Source of the DNA: JBHOQS01 sp042408875
GTDB taxonomy: Bacteria; Chloroflexota; UBA11872; JBHOQS01
Direction of reading: 5' to 3'
Assembly (NCBI GenBank): GCA_042408875.1
Contig: JBHOQS010000020.1
Coordinates: 124,001-188,000, forward strand
DNA length: 64,000 nucleotides
The notes beneath the pieces are model-generated. The model did no database searches, was not told the DNA's origin, and saw only the letters and a program-made list of their open reading frames with translations. Position numbers and translations under genes: made by a program. This document shows positions 24,581 through 32,040 of the stretch, piece after piece. The stretch's first letter is position 1. Every line of letters begins with the position of its first letter.

Positions 24581-25857
24581 GCGTGCACTGGTCGGAGAGC
24601 CAGCCCGGCTGCGCGCCACAACAACGGCGTGTGGTGGTAACCGGCATCGGGGCCGTGACCGCTGCCGGCTGCGGCCGGCAGGCGCTCTGGGCAGGCCTCA
24701 CTGCCGGACGCTCGCGGATCACCAGCCTCACCCGTTTCGACGCCGCACCATTTCGCTCGCGCGTTGCCGCCGAGGTAACGCAGTTCGATCCCCTGGACTA
24801 CATTGAGGCGCGGCAGGCGCGCCGGCTGGACCGTTGCGCCCTCTTCGCGCTGGCCGCGAGCCGGATGGCGCTGGACGATGCCCACTTGTGCCCGGACGCA
24901 CTCGAGCGCGAGCGGGCCGGGGTGAGCATCGGCTCTGCCCTGGGCGGGGTGGGCTTCGCTGAGGTGCAGCACCGGGCGTTTCTCGCTGGCGGCCTTCGTG
25001 CGGTGAATCCGGCACTGGCATTGTTGGTGTTCGCCGGGGCTGCGGCGTGCACGGTGGCCATGGAGTTAGGCATCACCGGGCCCGTCAGTGGGAACGGCAA
25101 CAGTTGCGCCGCCGGCAGCAGCGCCATCGGCGAGGCGTTTCACACCATCCGTGCCGGGCTGGCCGAGGTGATGCTGGCCGGCGGCACCGAGGCCCCGCTG
25201 GAGCCGCTCACTTTCGGGGCCTTCGACCTCATCCGCGCGCTCTCGACCGCCAACGAGACACCGGAGCAGGCCTGCCGGCCCTTCGACCGCCGCCGCGATG
25301 GCTTCGTCATGGGCGAGGGCGCGGCTGTGCTCGTGCTGGAGGAGTATAGCCATGCGCGGCGGCGCGGCGGGCCAATCTATGCCGAGGTGGCGGGCTATGG
25401 GCTCAGCAACGATGCCCATCACATGACCGCGCCGCGGCCGGATGGCCTGGGCGCCGCCCGCGCCATGCAGCTCGCCCTCGCCGAGGCCGGGGTACGTCCG
25501 GAGGCGGTGGATTATCTCAATGCCCATGCCTCTGCCACACCGCGCAACGATGTGGCCGAGACTCTGGCAATCAAACAGGTCTTCGGCGCGCATGCCTACC
25601 AGATGCCGGTCAGCGGCACCAAAGCGCTGTACGGGCATCCCCTCGGGGCGTCCGGGGCTATCGAGGCAGCGATCTGCACTCTGGCGCTGCACGAACAGTG
25701 GATCCCACCCACGATAAATCTGCACGAGCCTGACCAGGCATGCGACCTTGACTACGTGCCGGGACAGGGCCGCTACGCGCGGCTGCGCGTGGTGCTGTCG
25801 AACTCATTTGGGTTCGGCGGCATCAATACTGCCCTGGTGTTCAAAGCCCCACAGTAA
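24577..25857 (+). CDS. Beta-ketoacyl synthase (KAS II/type II PKS-like)
   Basis: This 426-residue ketosynthase performs decarboxylative Claisen condensation. The catalytic triad is present: Cys about 177 in GNSCAAGSS, His about 317 in NAHASATPRND and His about 354 in LYGHPLGASGA. The contexts differ from housekeeping FabF (usually TACA and NAHGTST), pointing to a specialised enzyme rather than general fatty acid synthesis. Because the cysteine is kept it is not a chain-length factor. The rest (VVVTGIGAVTAAG, FDRRRDGFVMGEGA, SNSFGFGGINTALVF) is typical. It ends the methyltransferase-reductase-SRPBCC cassette. No acyl carrier protein gene is nearby. Confidence 0.92.
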   Translation: MSVHWSESQPGCAPQQRRVVVTGIGAVTAAGCGRQALWAGLTAGRSRITSLTRFDAAPFRSRVAAEVTQFDPLDYIEARQARRLDRCALFALAASRMALDDAHLCPDALERERAGVSIGSALGGVGFAEVQHRAFLAGGLRAVNPALALLVFAGAAACTVAMELGITGPVSGNGNSCAAGSSAIGEAFHTIRAGLAEVMLAGGTEAPLEPLTFGAFDLIRALSTANETPEQACRPFDRRRDGFVMGEGAAVLVLEEYSHARRRGGPIYAEVAGYGLSNDAHHMTAPRPDGLGAARAMQLALAEAGVRPEAVDYLNAHASATPRNDVAETLAIKQVFGAHAYQMPVSGTKALYGHPLGASGAIEAAICTLALHEQWIPPTINLHEPDQACDLDYVPGQGRYARLRVVLSNSFGFGGINTALVFKAPQ

Positions 25858-25906
25858 AACAGTGAAGCTGTACAGTAACGCCGTAGCGCAGCGAGACGGA
25901 CCGGTG

Positions 25907-26758
25907 TCACCAGGTGGGCTGGCGGCCCGTCAGCGCATGCATCAGGACCAGCGCTGCCCCCGAGAGGCCCAGCAGGAGCACGGCCAGCGCCAGCGCGGCA
26001 GCGAGATCGGTCTCGAACGCCGCCATGATCGCCAGCGACATTGTCTGCGTCCGCCCGGCGAAGTTGCCGGCGAACATGAGCGTAGCTCCGAACTCCGAGG
26101 CGGCGCGGGCCAGGCAGAGCACTGCTCCACCGGCCAGGCCGGGCAGCGCCAGCGGCAGCATCACGTACCAGAAGGTCTGCCGTGGCGAGGCCCCGTCGAT
26201 CGCTGCGGCTTCTTCGAGCGCCGGATCGACGGCGGCAAAGCCCACCTGCGCGCTCCGCACGTACAGCGGCGCAGCTATGAAGAGCTGTGCCAGGACGACG
26301 GCCGTCGTGGTGAAGGGAAGCTCGATGCCGAGCACACTGAGCTGCGCGCCGAGGAGGCCACGACGCCCGAAGGCCATCAGCAGCGCCACACCGGCGACGA
26401 CCGGCGGCAGGACCAGCGGCAGGTCCACCAGGAGCTGGACCAGCCACTTCCCCGGAAAGGTGCGCCGCGCCAGTAGATAGGCCAGCGGCGTGCCGGCGAC
26501 GATAGACGCCAGCAGCGTCGCTGCTGTGGTCAGGGCGGTGAGGCGCACTGCCTGGAGCACCACTGGCGTGGCCAAGCTCTGGACGAGGGCCGGCGAGCTA
26601 CACGCGCGCCAGGTAAGCGCCAGCAGCGGCAGGGCGCTATATAGGAGCAGCAGGCCGGAAGGTACCGTCCAGAGTGCGCCGGACACTGCCTGCCACGCTG
26701 GCGCAGGATGGGCGGCCCGGCGGCCTGGAAGTAGTCGCCGGAGCATAGCTTCGCTCAT
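25907..26758 (-). CDS. modB: Molybdate ABC transporter permease
   Basis: This 283-residue inner-membrane permease has about six hydrophobic segments and the cytoplasmic EAA loop (EEAAAIDGASPRQTFWYVMLP) that docks the ATPase. ASEFGATLMFAGN is a typical ModB/CysT motif. It probably carries molybdate or tungstate delivered by ModA. Its ATG overlaps the stop of a 22-codon ORF that itself overlaps the modA stop, so translation is coupled. No modC ATPase gene is in the window; the cassette must borrow an ATPase or have modC elsewhere. Confidence 0.92.
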   Translation of the reverse strand: MSEAMLRRLLPGRRAAHPAPAWQAVSGALWTVPSGLLLLYSALPLLALTWRACSSPALVQSLATPVVLQAVRLTALTTAATLLASIVAGTPLAYLLARRTFPGKWLVQLLVDLPLVLPPVVAGVALLMAFGRRGLLGAQLSVLGIELPFTTTAVVLAQLFIAAPLYVRSAQVGFAAVDPALEEAAAIDGASPRQTFWYVMLPLALPGLAGGAVLCLARAASEFGATLMFAGNFAGRTQTMSLAIMAAFETDLAAALALAVLLLGLSGAALVLMHALTGRQPTW

Positions 26759-26823
26759 GAAGACTCACCTCGGCCGGCGCGGCCCAGCCCTCGCCCGCGC
26801 CATCGGCGCATACCTTCGCTCAT
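26755..26823 (-). CDS. 22-codon ORF bridging modA and modB
   Basis: The ATG overlaps the modA stop (ATGA) and its stop overlaps the modB ATG (ATGA). The predicted product starts MSEGMRRWRG and is basic. Its first 20 bases match the first 20 bases of modB at 18 positions (MSEGM versus MSEAM), so it looks like a duplicated modB start that now relays ribosomes across the gap. I know of no function for the peptide. Confidence 0.5.
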   Translation of the reverse strand: MSEGMRRWRGRGLGRAGRGESS

Positions 26824-27752
26824 GGGGAGCTTCCAGCGAAGGCAGCAGCGGTGGGAGGGATGAACCCGTATTTCGCCAGGATCGCCTGGCCGGGCGGTGA
26901 GAGCACGTAGTCCACGAACGCCTGCGCCCCTGCTGCGTTCGGGGCGTTTTTTACGACAGCGATCGGGTATCGTGCGATGACGTTGAACTGATCCGGGATG
27001 GCGATGATCTGCACAGCCTCACGCACCTGCGGTGTAACGTCCGTCGCGTAAACGATGCCGGCATCGGCTTCACCGAGCTGAACTTTCGCCACGACCTGTC
27101 TGACGTTCGGCTCTTCCGAGACAACGTTGGCCAGCACGCGCTCAGCGAAAGCGGGGCCGAAGGCGGGATCCTGGCTCATCCTGGCCAGCGCCTGGCGGGC
27201 GTAGTTGCCGACCGGCACATCGCTGCGCGCCAGGACAAGCTTGAGGCCCGGCCGTGCCAAGTCCTGGAGCTGCGCGATCGCTGCATGGCTCCGAGCAGGG
27301 ACGATGACCACCAGGCGGTTCGACGCAAAGAGGCGCGGCCGACCGGCGAGCAACCCCTGTCGGCCGACAGCGTCCATATTTGGCTCATCGGCCGAGGCAA
27401 AGACATCGACGCGAGCACCCTGCTCAAGCTGTGCGCGCAGCGTCGGCGAGCCGGCAAAGTTGAACACGACCTTCACCCCCGGATAGGCCTTCTCCAGCAT
27501 CGCCCCGATCTCAGTGAAGGCATCCGTCAGCGAGGCCGCGGCAAAGACAGTCACCTGCCCCTGGAGGCGCGGTGCTGTCGTGGACTCTCCCTCGGTCGCT
27601 TGGACCGGCGGTGAGCCGGCGCTTGAGTGGGTACAGGCCATGGTCATCCAGGGTAGCAACAGGAGAGCCAGGGCAGCTGAATGCCCGAGGGCGCGACTGG
27701 CGCTCCTGTGCCGGTCTGCGCGCCGGCGCAGGAACGGGAAGATGCCCTTCAT
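26820..27752 (-). CDS. modA: Molybdate-binding lipoprotein
   Basis: The 310-residue protein is the periplasmic or surface binding component of a molybdate ABC transporter. A basic N-terminus and hydrophobic signal end in a lipobox-like site (LLLLPWMTMAC), giving a lipoprotein. The mature domain has the ModA marks VTVFAAASLTDAFTEIG, NFAGSPTLRAQLEQGA, DVFASADEPNMD and EADAGIVYATDV, with Ser/Ala/Asp/Tyr ligands of the oxyanion site. Its start overlaps the upstream regulator by 4 bases, so uptake and regulation genes form one operon. Confidence 0.94.
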   Translation of the reverse strand: MKGIFPFLRRRADRHRSASRALGHSAALALLLLPWMTMACTHSSAGSPPVQATEGESTTAPRLQGQVTVFAAASLTDAFTEIGAMLEKAYPGVKVVFNFAGSPTLRAQLEQGARVDVFASADEPNMDAVGRQGLLAGRPRLFASNRLVVIVPARSHAAIAQLQDLARPGLKLVLARSDVPVGNYARQALARMSQDPAFGPAFAERVLANVVSEEPNVRQVVAKVQLGEADAGIVYATDVTPQVREAVQIIAIPDQFNVIARYPIAVVKNAPNAAGAQAFVDYVLSPPGQAILAKYGFIPPTAAAFAGSSP

Positions 27753-28912
27753 GGACCCACCTCCGCCACGATCGTTCCGGCTCGTGAGCTGTCGTACCCG
27801 CCGAGGGCATCCAGCTCGCGGCGAAATGGCAGGCTTACGGCCACATCGAGCAGCGCCTGGATCGGAGCGCTGTCAAGATACCCCTGTGGGAGGACCAGAT
27901 CGTAGCGCTCCTGATGCAGGGGGATGAAGTCGAGGCCGAACGCCCGTGCCGCTGCCAGGATACCGGGCCCAGCGTCGGCTCCGCCCGCGGCGACGATCTG
28001 CGCCACCGCCAGATGTGACGTCACTTCTCGCTCGTAGCCGCGGACCTGGCCCGGAGCGATACCAGCGCGCTGGAGCCAGGCGTCGAGCAGCGTGCGGCTC
28101 CCAGCGCCGCGCTCTCGATTAATGATCGTTACATCGGGGCGCGCCAGGTCGGCCGGCCCACGCAGCCCTTTCGGATTGCCGGCAGCGACGATGAGCCCCT
28201 GCTGCCATTCCGAGAGCGTGACGATTACCACGCGCTGGCCAGCCAGCTCGCGCTGTACATACGGGATGTTGCATTGGCCGCTCTGGGGATCCCACAGGTG
28301 AGTGCCAGCCGCGTGCGCCTCCCCAGCGCGCAGCACGCGCAGCGCCGCGATACTGCTGGCCTGGGTCCAGAGGAGGCGGAAGGCCGGATAACGCCGGGCT
28401 AGATGGGCTCCTAAGACTCCCAGGGCTGGATCGCAGCCAAACACAACGACAGTGTTGTCGACGAGCTGCGGATCGATGAAGAGATCGACGCTGGTGCGCT
28501 GCCGACCTGCGGGCGCTGCCGGATACGCCGGCCCGGCAGGAACAGCCAGCCCATCGGCCGCACTTGACGCGGCCGCCGCTCCGCTGAGCGGGCGAGCGAG
28601 CAGCCGCCCGCCAACACGGGCCAGGTGGACCCGCACTGCCCCAGTAGCCTCCTGAGACGCTCCGGACAGCTCTGCCTCGACGCGCGGCAAGGTATCGGAT
28701 AGAGAGAACAGCTCCTCGACCGTGCAGCCGAGCGCCCGGGCCAGCCGGAGCGCCACGGCAGTGTTCGGGATATACTGCCCGGCCTCGATGGCACTGACCG
28801 TCTGCCGCGTCAGCCCGCTGCGCGCTGCCAGCGCGCTCTGGCTCAGCCCGGCGGCCAGCCGCTGGCGGCGCACCTCGTTCTTTAGGGTCGGTATAGCGAT
28901 CCGCCTGCCCAT
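27749..28912 (-). CDS. XRE helix-turn-helix regulator with a periplasmic-binding-protein-like sensor domain
   Basis: The 387-residue cytosolic regulator begins with an XRE-type HTH (LSQSALAARSGLTRQTVSAIE, about residues 23-43). A type 2 substrate-binding fold fills the C-terminal two thirds (VVFGCDPALGVLGAHLARRY, NRERGAGSRTLLDAWL, VAAGGADAGPGILAAARAFG). This layout is found in molybdate or tungstate responsive regulators that stand in for ModE. Being first in the operon with modA and modB, it probably senses the oxyanion directly and controls the operon. A promoter lies only 15 bases upstream, leaving almost no leader. Confidence 0.85.
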   Translation of the reverse strand: MGRRIAIPTLKNEVRRQRLAAGLSQSALAARSGLTRQTVSAIEAGQYIPNTAVALRLARALGCTVEELFSLSDTLPRVEAELSGASQEATGAVRVHLARVGGRLLARPLSGAAAASSAADGLAVPAGPAYPAAPAGRQRTSVDLFIDPQLVDNTVVVFGCDPALGVLGAHLARRYPAFRLLWTQASSIAALRVLRAGEAHAAGTHLWDPQSGQCNIPYVQRELAGQRVVIVTLSEWQQGLIVAAGNPKGLRGPADLARPDVTIINRERGAGSRTLLDAWLQRAGIAPGQVRGYEREVTSHLAVAQIVAAGGADAGPGILAAARAFGLDFIPLHQERYDLVLPQGYLDSAPIQALLDVAVSLPFRRELDALGGYDSSRAGTIVAEVGP

Positions 28913-28926
28913 CGCTCGACGCCCTC

Positions 28927-28955
28927 AGTGTACATGATATCGGCCAAATTATCAA
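28927..28955 (-). promoter_or_regulatory. Promoter of the molybdate operon
   Basis: TTGATA (28955-28950) and TACACT (28932-28927) are separated by 17 bases on the minus strand. The start codon at 28912 would be about 8 bases after the start of transcription. Confidence 0.6.
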
Positions 28956-29051
28956 AAATCCTTGCCTCACCGTTGGGACGAGCTGTGCCAGAGGGAGACG
29001 TGAACGCGCGCCCCGGAAGCGGCTAGAATAGGCAGGTAGCGCCGACGCCGC

Positions 29052-29125
29052 AGTGCTCGTTCAAGGTCGGATACCCGACTGTGGCAGCTATGCCATCTTC
29101 ACGCCTTCCAGTGTGAATGAGCACT
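29052..29125 (+). ncRNA. Candidate structured leader RNA upstream of pepT (three-way junction)
   Basis: A 12-bp closing helix pairs 29052-29063 with 29114-29125 (one G-U pair). Inside it are two hairpins: GTCGG-ATAC-CCGAC at 29066-29079 and TGGCA-GCTA-TGCCA at 29082-29095. An 18-base single strand (29096-29113) completes the junction. It lies 57 bases before the pepT start, on the same strand. I do not recognise a known riboswitch class. Confidence 0.45.
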
Positions 29126-29182
29126 AGCGCAGAGCCAAGACAGACACAAAGACAGACATGAGAGTGGTAGCGAGGCGGAGCG

Positions 29183-30466
29183 ATGAACGTTGATCTGGCA
29201 GAGGTCGCCCGCGAGGTCGAAGAGCGCTTCCTCACGTATGTACAGATCGACACGCAGTCGCAGGAGGGTGTGGAGCGCTATCCCAGCACAGAGAGGCAGC
29301 TTGTGCTGCTGCGCCTGCTGGCGGACGAGCTACAGGCCTTGGGGGCGGCTGATGTCACCATGGACGAGCACAGCTATGTCACGGCGACGGTGCCGTCCAC
29401 CCTGCCGCCGGATGACCCGCGCGCCGGGCGGGTGCCGGTGATCGGCTTCCTGGCGCACGTCGATACCTCACCGGAGGTCAGCGGCGCCGGAGTGAAGCCG
29501 CAGGTGTGGCGCAACTACCAGGGCGGCGAGATCGTCCTGCCCGGCGATCCCCAACAAGTGATCCGTCCGGAGGAGACACCCGAGCTGGCGCAATGTATCG
29601 GCCACGACATCGTCACTAGCGATGGAACCACGCTGCTCGGCGCGGACGATAAGGCCGGCGTGGCTGAGATCATGACCGCGGTGGCCTATCTCCTGCGCCA
29701 CCCGGAGATCCCGCACGGAACCATTCGCGTCGCCTTCACGCCGGACGAAGAGGTGGGTCGAGGTGTGGACTTCTTTGACATAGCCAAGTTCGGGGCCCGC
29801 TACGCCTACACCATGGACGGCTCAACCGCGGGCGAGGTAGAAGATGAAACCTTCTGTGCCGACACGGCCATCGTGACCTTCCGCGGCCGCGCTGTCCATC
29901 CAGGCTATGCCAAAGGCAAACTAGTAAACAGCATTCGCCTCGCCGCGGAGTTCCTGGCCCGCCTGCCCAGGGAAGGCATGTCCCCGGAGACGACCGAGGG
30001 TCGCGAAGGCTACCTGCACCCCTACGTGCTGCACGGCGGGGTCGAGCAGACAGTCATCCGCATTCTGGTGCGCGACTTCACCGTTGAGGGCCTGCACGAG
30101 AAAGAGGAGCTATTGCGCCGCCTCACCGCTGAGGTCGCTGCCCAGGATCCGCGGGCCGGCGTGGAGGTGCAGATCCAGGAGTCGTATCGCAACATGAAGT
30201 ACATCCTGGACCAGCACCCGCAGGTAGTAGCATACGCTGAGGAGGCGGTGCGCCGCGCCGGCTTGGAGCCGATCCGCCGGCCCATCCGTGGCGGGACCGA
30301 CGGGGCGCGGCTCTGTTACATGGGCCTGCCAACTGCCAACCTCTTCGCCGGCGGGCACAACTTTCACAGCCAGCGCGAGTGGGTGTCAGTGCAGGACATG
30401 GCGAAAGCCGTGGAGACGATTATCCACCTGGCAGTCATCTGGGCGGAGAAGGGAGGGGAAGCGTAA
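29183..30466 (+). CDS. pepT: Peptidase T (tripeptide aminopeptidase)
   Basis: This 427-residue M20 family di-zinc aminopeptidase trims N-terminal residues from tripeptides in the cytosol. Zinc-site motifs are FLAHVDTSPEVSG, TLLGADDKAGVAEIM, VAFTPDEEVGRGVDFFD and the C-terminal GGHNFHSQREWV. YTMDGSTAGEVEDETFCAD and the IRGGTDGARLCYMG segment are typical of PepT rather than other M20 enzymes. Start ATG at 29183 follows gaggcgg. The leader contains a possible three-way-junction RNA. A strong palindromic terminator separates it from convergent tyrS. Confidence 0.95.
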   Translation: MNVDLAEVAREVEERFLTYVQIDTQSQEGVERYPSTERQLVLLRLLADELQALGAADVTMDEHSYVTATVPSTLPPDDPRAGRVPVIGFLAHVDTSPEVSGAGVKPQVWRNYQGGEIVLPGDPQQVIRPEETPELAQCIGHDIVTSDGTTLLGADDKAGVAEIMTAVAYLLRHPEIPHGTIRVAFTPDEEVGRGVDFFDIAKFGARYAYTMDGSTAGEVEDETFCADTAIVTFRGRAVHPGYAKGKLVNSIRLAAEFLARLPREGMSPETTEGREGYLHPYVLHGGVEQTVIRILVRDFTVEGLHEKEELLRRLTAEVAAQDPRAGVEVQIQESYRNMKYILDQHPQVVAYAEEAVRRAGLEPIRRPIRGGTDGARLCYMGLPTANLFAGGHNFHSQREWVSVQDMAKAVETIIHLAVIWAEKGGEA

Positions 30467-30475
30467 AGCCCTTGT

Positions 30476-30511
30476 CCTGGTCCTGCCCCGTCGCGACGGG
30501 GCAGGACCAGG
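30476..30511. terminator. Bidirectional hairpin between pepT and tyrS
   Basis: A perfect 36-bp palindrome with arm CCTGGTCCTGCCCCGTCG sits between the convergent stop codons. Outer bases cttg/caag can extend it. There is little T tract on either side. Confidence 0.75.
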
Positions 30512-30516
30512 CAAGT

Positions 30517-31773
30517 TCACCCGCTCCGGAGGCGCAGGCGAGCGAAGCTGCGCTTGCGGGCACGCAGCACCGCGCCGTCGTGGACGGTCACCTGGGCCAG
30601 AGGGTCCTCGATGCGCTTCCCGTCGAGCTGGACGCTGCCCTGTTGCACCAGCCGCTTGGCCTCATTCTTCCCGGCTACCAGCCCCGCGGCGACCAGCAGA
30701 TCGGCGATGTGCCAGGTGGTCTGCTCCCCGATGAAGACCTCTGGCATCTCCTCTGGGATCTCGCGGTGCTGCACCTCACGCTCGAAGCGGCGCTCCGCCT
30801 CCAGAGCCGCCTCGGCGCTGTGGTACATAGTGACGATTTCCCGTGCCAGGCGCTTCTTGATCTCCATCGGATTGACCCGCTGCTCGCGCAGCAGCCACTC
30901 GATCTCGCGCAGCTCCTCGTCCGGCACGTCCGTGGCCAGCTCGAAGTAGCGCACGATGAGCTCGTCCTTCAGCGACATCACCCGTCCGTACATCTCGTAG
31001 GGCGGATCGGTCACACCGATGACGTTGCCGAAGCTCTTGCTCATCTTACGGCCGTCGGTGCCTTCCAAGAGGGGGCAGGTGATAACGACCTTCTCTTTGC
31101 CCTTCAGGCGGAGCAGCATATCCCGCCCGGCCAGCATGTTGAACTTCTGGTCAGTGCCGCCGATCTCGACATCGGTGTCCAGGGCCACGCTATCGTAGCC
31201 TTGCAGCAGCGGATAGAGCATCTCGTGCAGGCCGAGCGGCCGGCCTTCTTCCAGACGCTTCGCGTAGGTCTCATGCTGGAGCATCTGGTTGACCGTGAAG
31301 AGCGCGGCCAGCTCGATCATATCCTTGGCCGTCATACGGTCCCACCAGTCCCCGTTGTAGCGGATCCGCACCGGGTTGGTGGGGGAGTCAAAGTCCAGGA
31401 TTTTGGCCGCCTGCTCACGGTAGGTCTGCGCGTTGGCCAGCACCTGCTCATGGGTGAGCTGCACGCGCGTCGCAGACCGGTCGGTCGGGTCCCCGATGCG
31501 CCCGGTGAAGTCGCCGATCAGCAGCACTACCTCGTGGCCGAGGTCCTGGAACTGGCGCAGCTTGCGCAGTGGCACCGCGTGGCCGAGGTGGATTACCGGG
31601 CTGGTAGGATCCACACCCATATACAGGCGCAGGCGCTCGCCTGCCCTGAGCTTCGCGACGAGGAGATCGCGCGGGATGATCTCGACGACCCCCCGCCCCA
31701 GCAGGCGGCGCAAGTCTCCTTCAGTAGCTGGCCGCGCTCGCCCCGCCAGCGGCGCACTGACTTCGGTTACCAT
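30517..31773 (-). CDS. tyrS: Tyrosyl-tRNA synthetase
   Basis: This class I synthetase of 418 residues charges tRNA-Tyr. The HIGH site is PVIHLGHAVPLRKL, the tyrosine pocket region includes IGGTDQKFNMLAGR, and the KMSKS site is GRKMSKSFGN. A C-terminal S4-like RNA-binding domain (NEAKRLVQQGSVQLDGKRIED) closes the protein. These features fit the TyrRS type 2 (TyrZ-like) group. The ATG at 31773 is chosen on family length; the frame is open 23 codons further. A consensus promoter lies about 110 bases upstream with a phased 15-bp direct repeat at the transcription start. Confidence 0.95.
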   Translation of the reverse strand: MVTEVSAPLAGRARPATEGDLRRLLGRGVVEIIPRDLLVAKLRAGERLRLYMGVDPTSPVIHLGHAVPLRKLRQFQDLGHEVVLLIGDFTGRIGDPTDRSATRVQLTHEQVLANAQTYREQAAKILDFDSPTNPVRIRYNGDWWDRMTAKDMIELAALFTVNQMLQHETYAKRLEEGRPLGLHEMLYPLLQGYDSVALDTDVEIGGTDQKFNMLAGRDMLLRLKGKEKVVITCPLLEGTDGRKMSKSFGNVIGVTDPPYEMYGRVMSLKDELIVRYFELATDVPDEELREIEWLLREQRVNPMEIKKRLAREIVTMYHSAEAALEAERRFEREVQHREIPEEMPEVFIGEQTTWHIADLLVAAGLVAGKNEAKRLVQQGSVQLDGKRIEDPLAQVTVHDGAVLRARKRSFARLRLRSG

Positions 31774-31850
31774 CGACGTGTACTGCTCCTCCAGAGCCCC
31801 TGTTCCGTCCGCGCTGTTCCGCGAACACTTCTCCGCGGGCATTGCGCTGC

Positions 31851-31885
31851 GAGTGCTCCTCTGCAGGGGTGAGTGCTCCTCTGCA
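31851..31885. repeat. 15-bp direct repeat in the tyrS leader
   Basis: GAGTGCTCCTCTGCA occurs at 31851-31865 and 31871-31885, exactly 20 bases apart (two helical turns). The second copy covers the expected +1 of the tyrS transcript, so it may be an operator or a leader element. Confidence 0.6.
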
Positions 31886-31889
31886 AAGG

Positions 31890-31918
31890 ATGGTAGCGAG
31901 ATGGCGGTGCAGTGTCAA
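31890..31918 (-). promoter_or_regulatory. Sigma-70 promoter for tyrS
   Basis: TTGACA (31918-31913) and TACCAT (31895-31890) are 17 bases apart on the minus strand. Transcription would start near 31883. Confidence 0.7.
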
Positions 31919-32040
31919 AGGACTGCCCCCTTCTCGAGACGGGAAGGGGTTGCCCACTACCTCCCGCGGCTCGCCTACCGGGCTGGCCGGCTCCAGCCCC
32001 AACAGGATTCGACTGTTTATTTTTTATTTTATTATTTTTT

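Noticed and set aside
31774..32040. T-box leader for tyrS
   Set aside because: No AGGGTGG-type T-box sequence or Stem I elements are present; only a promoter and a direct repeat.
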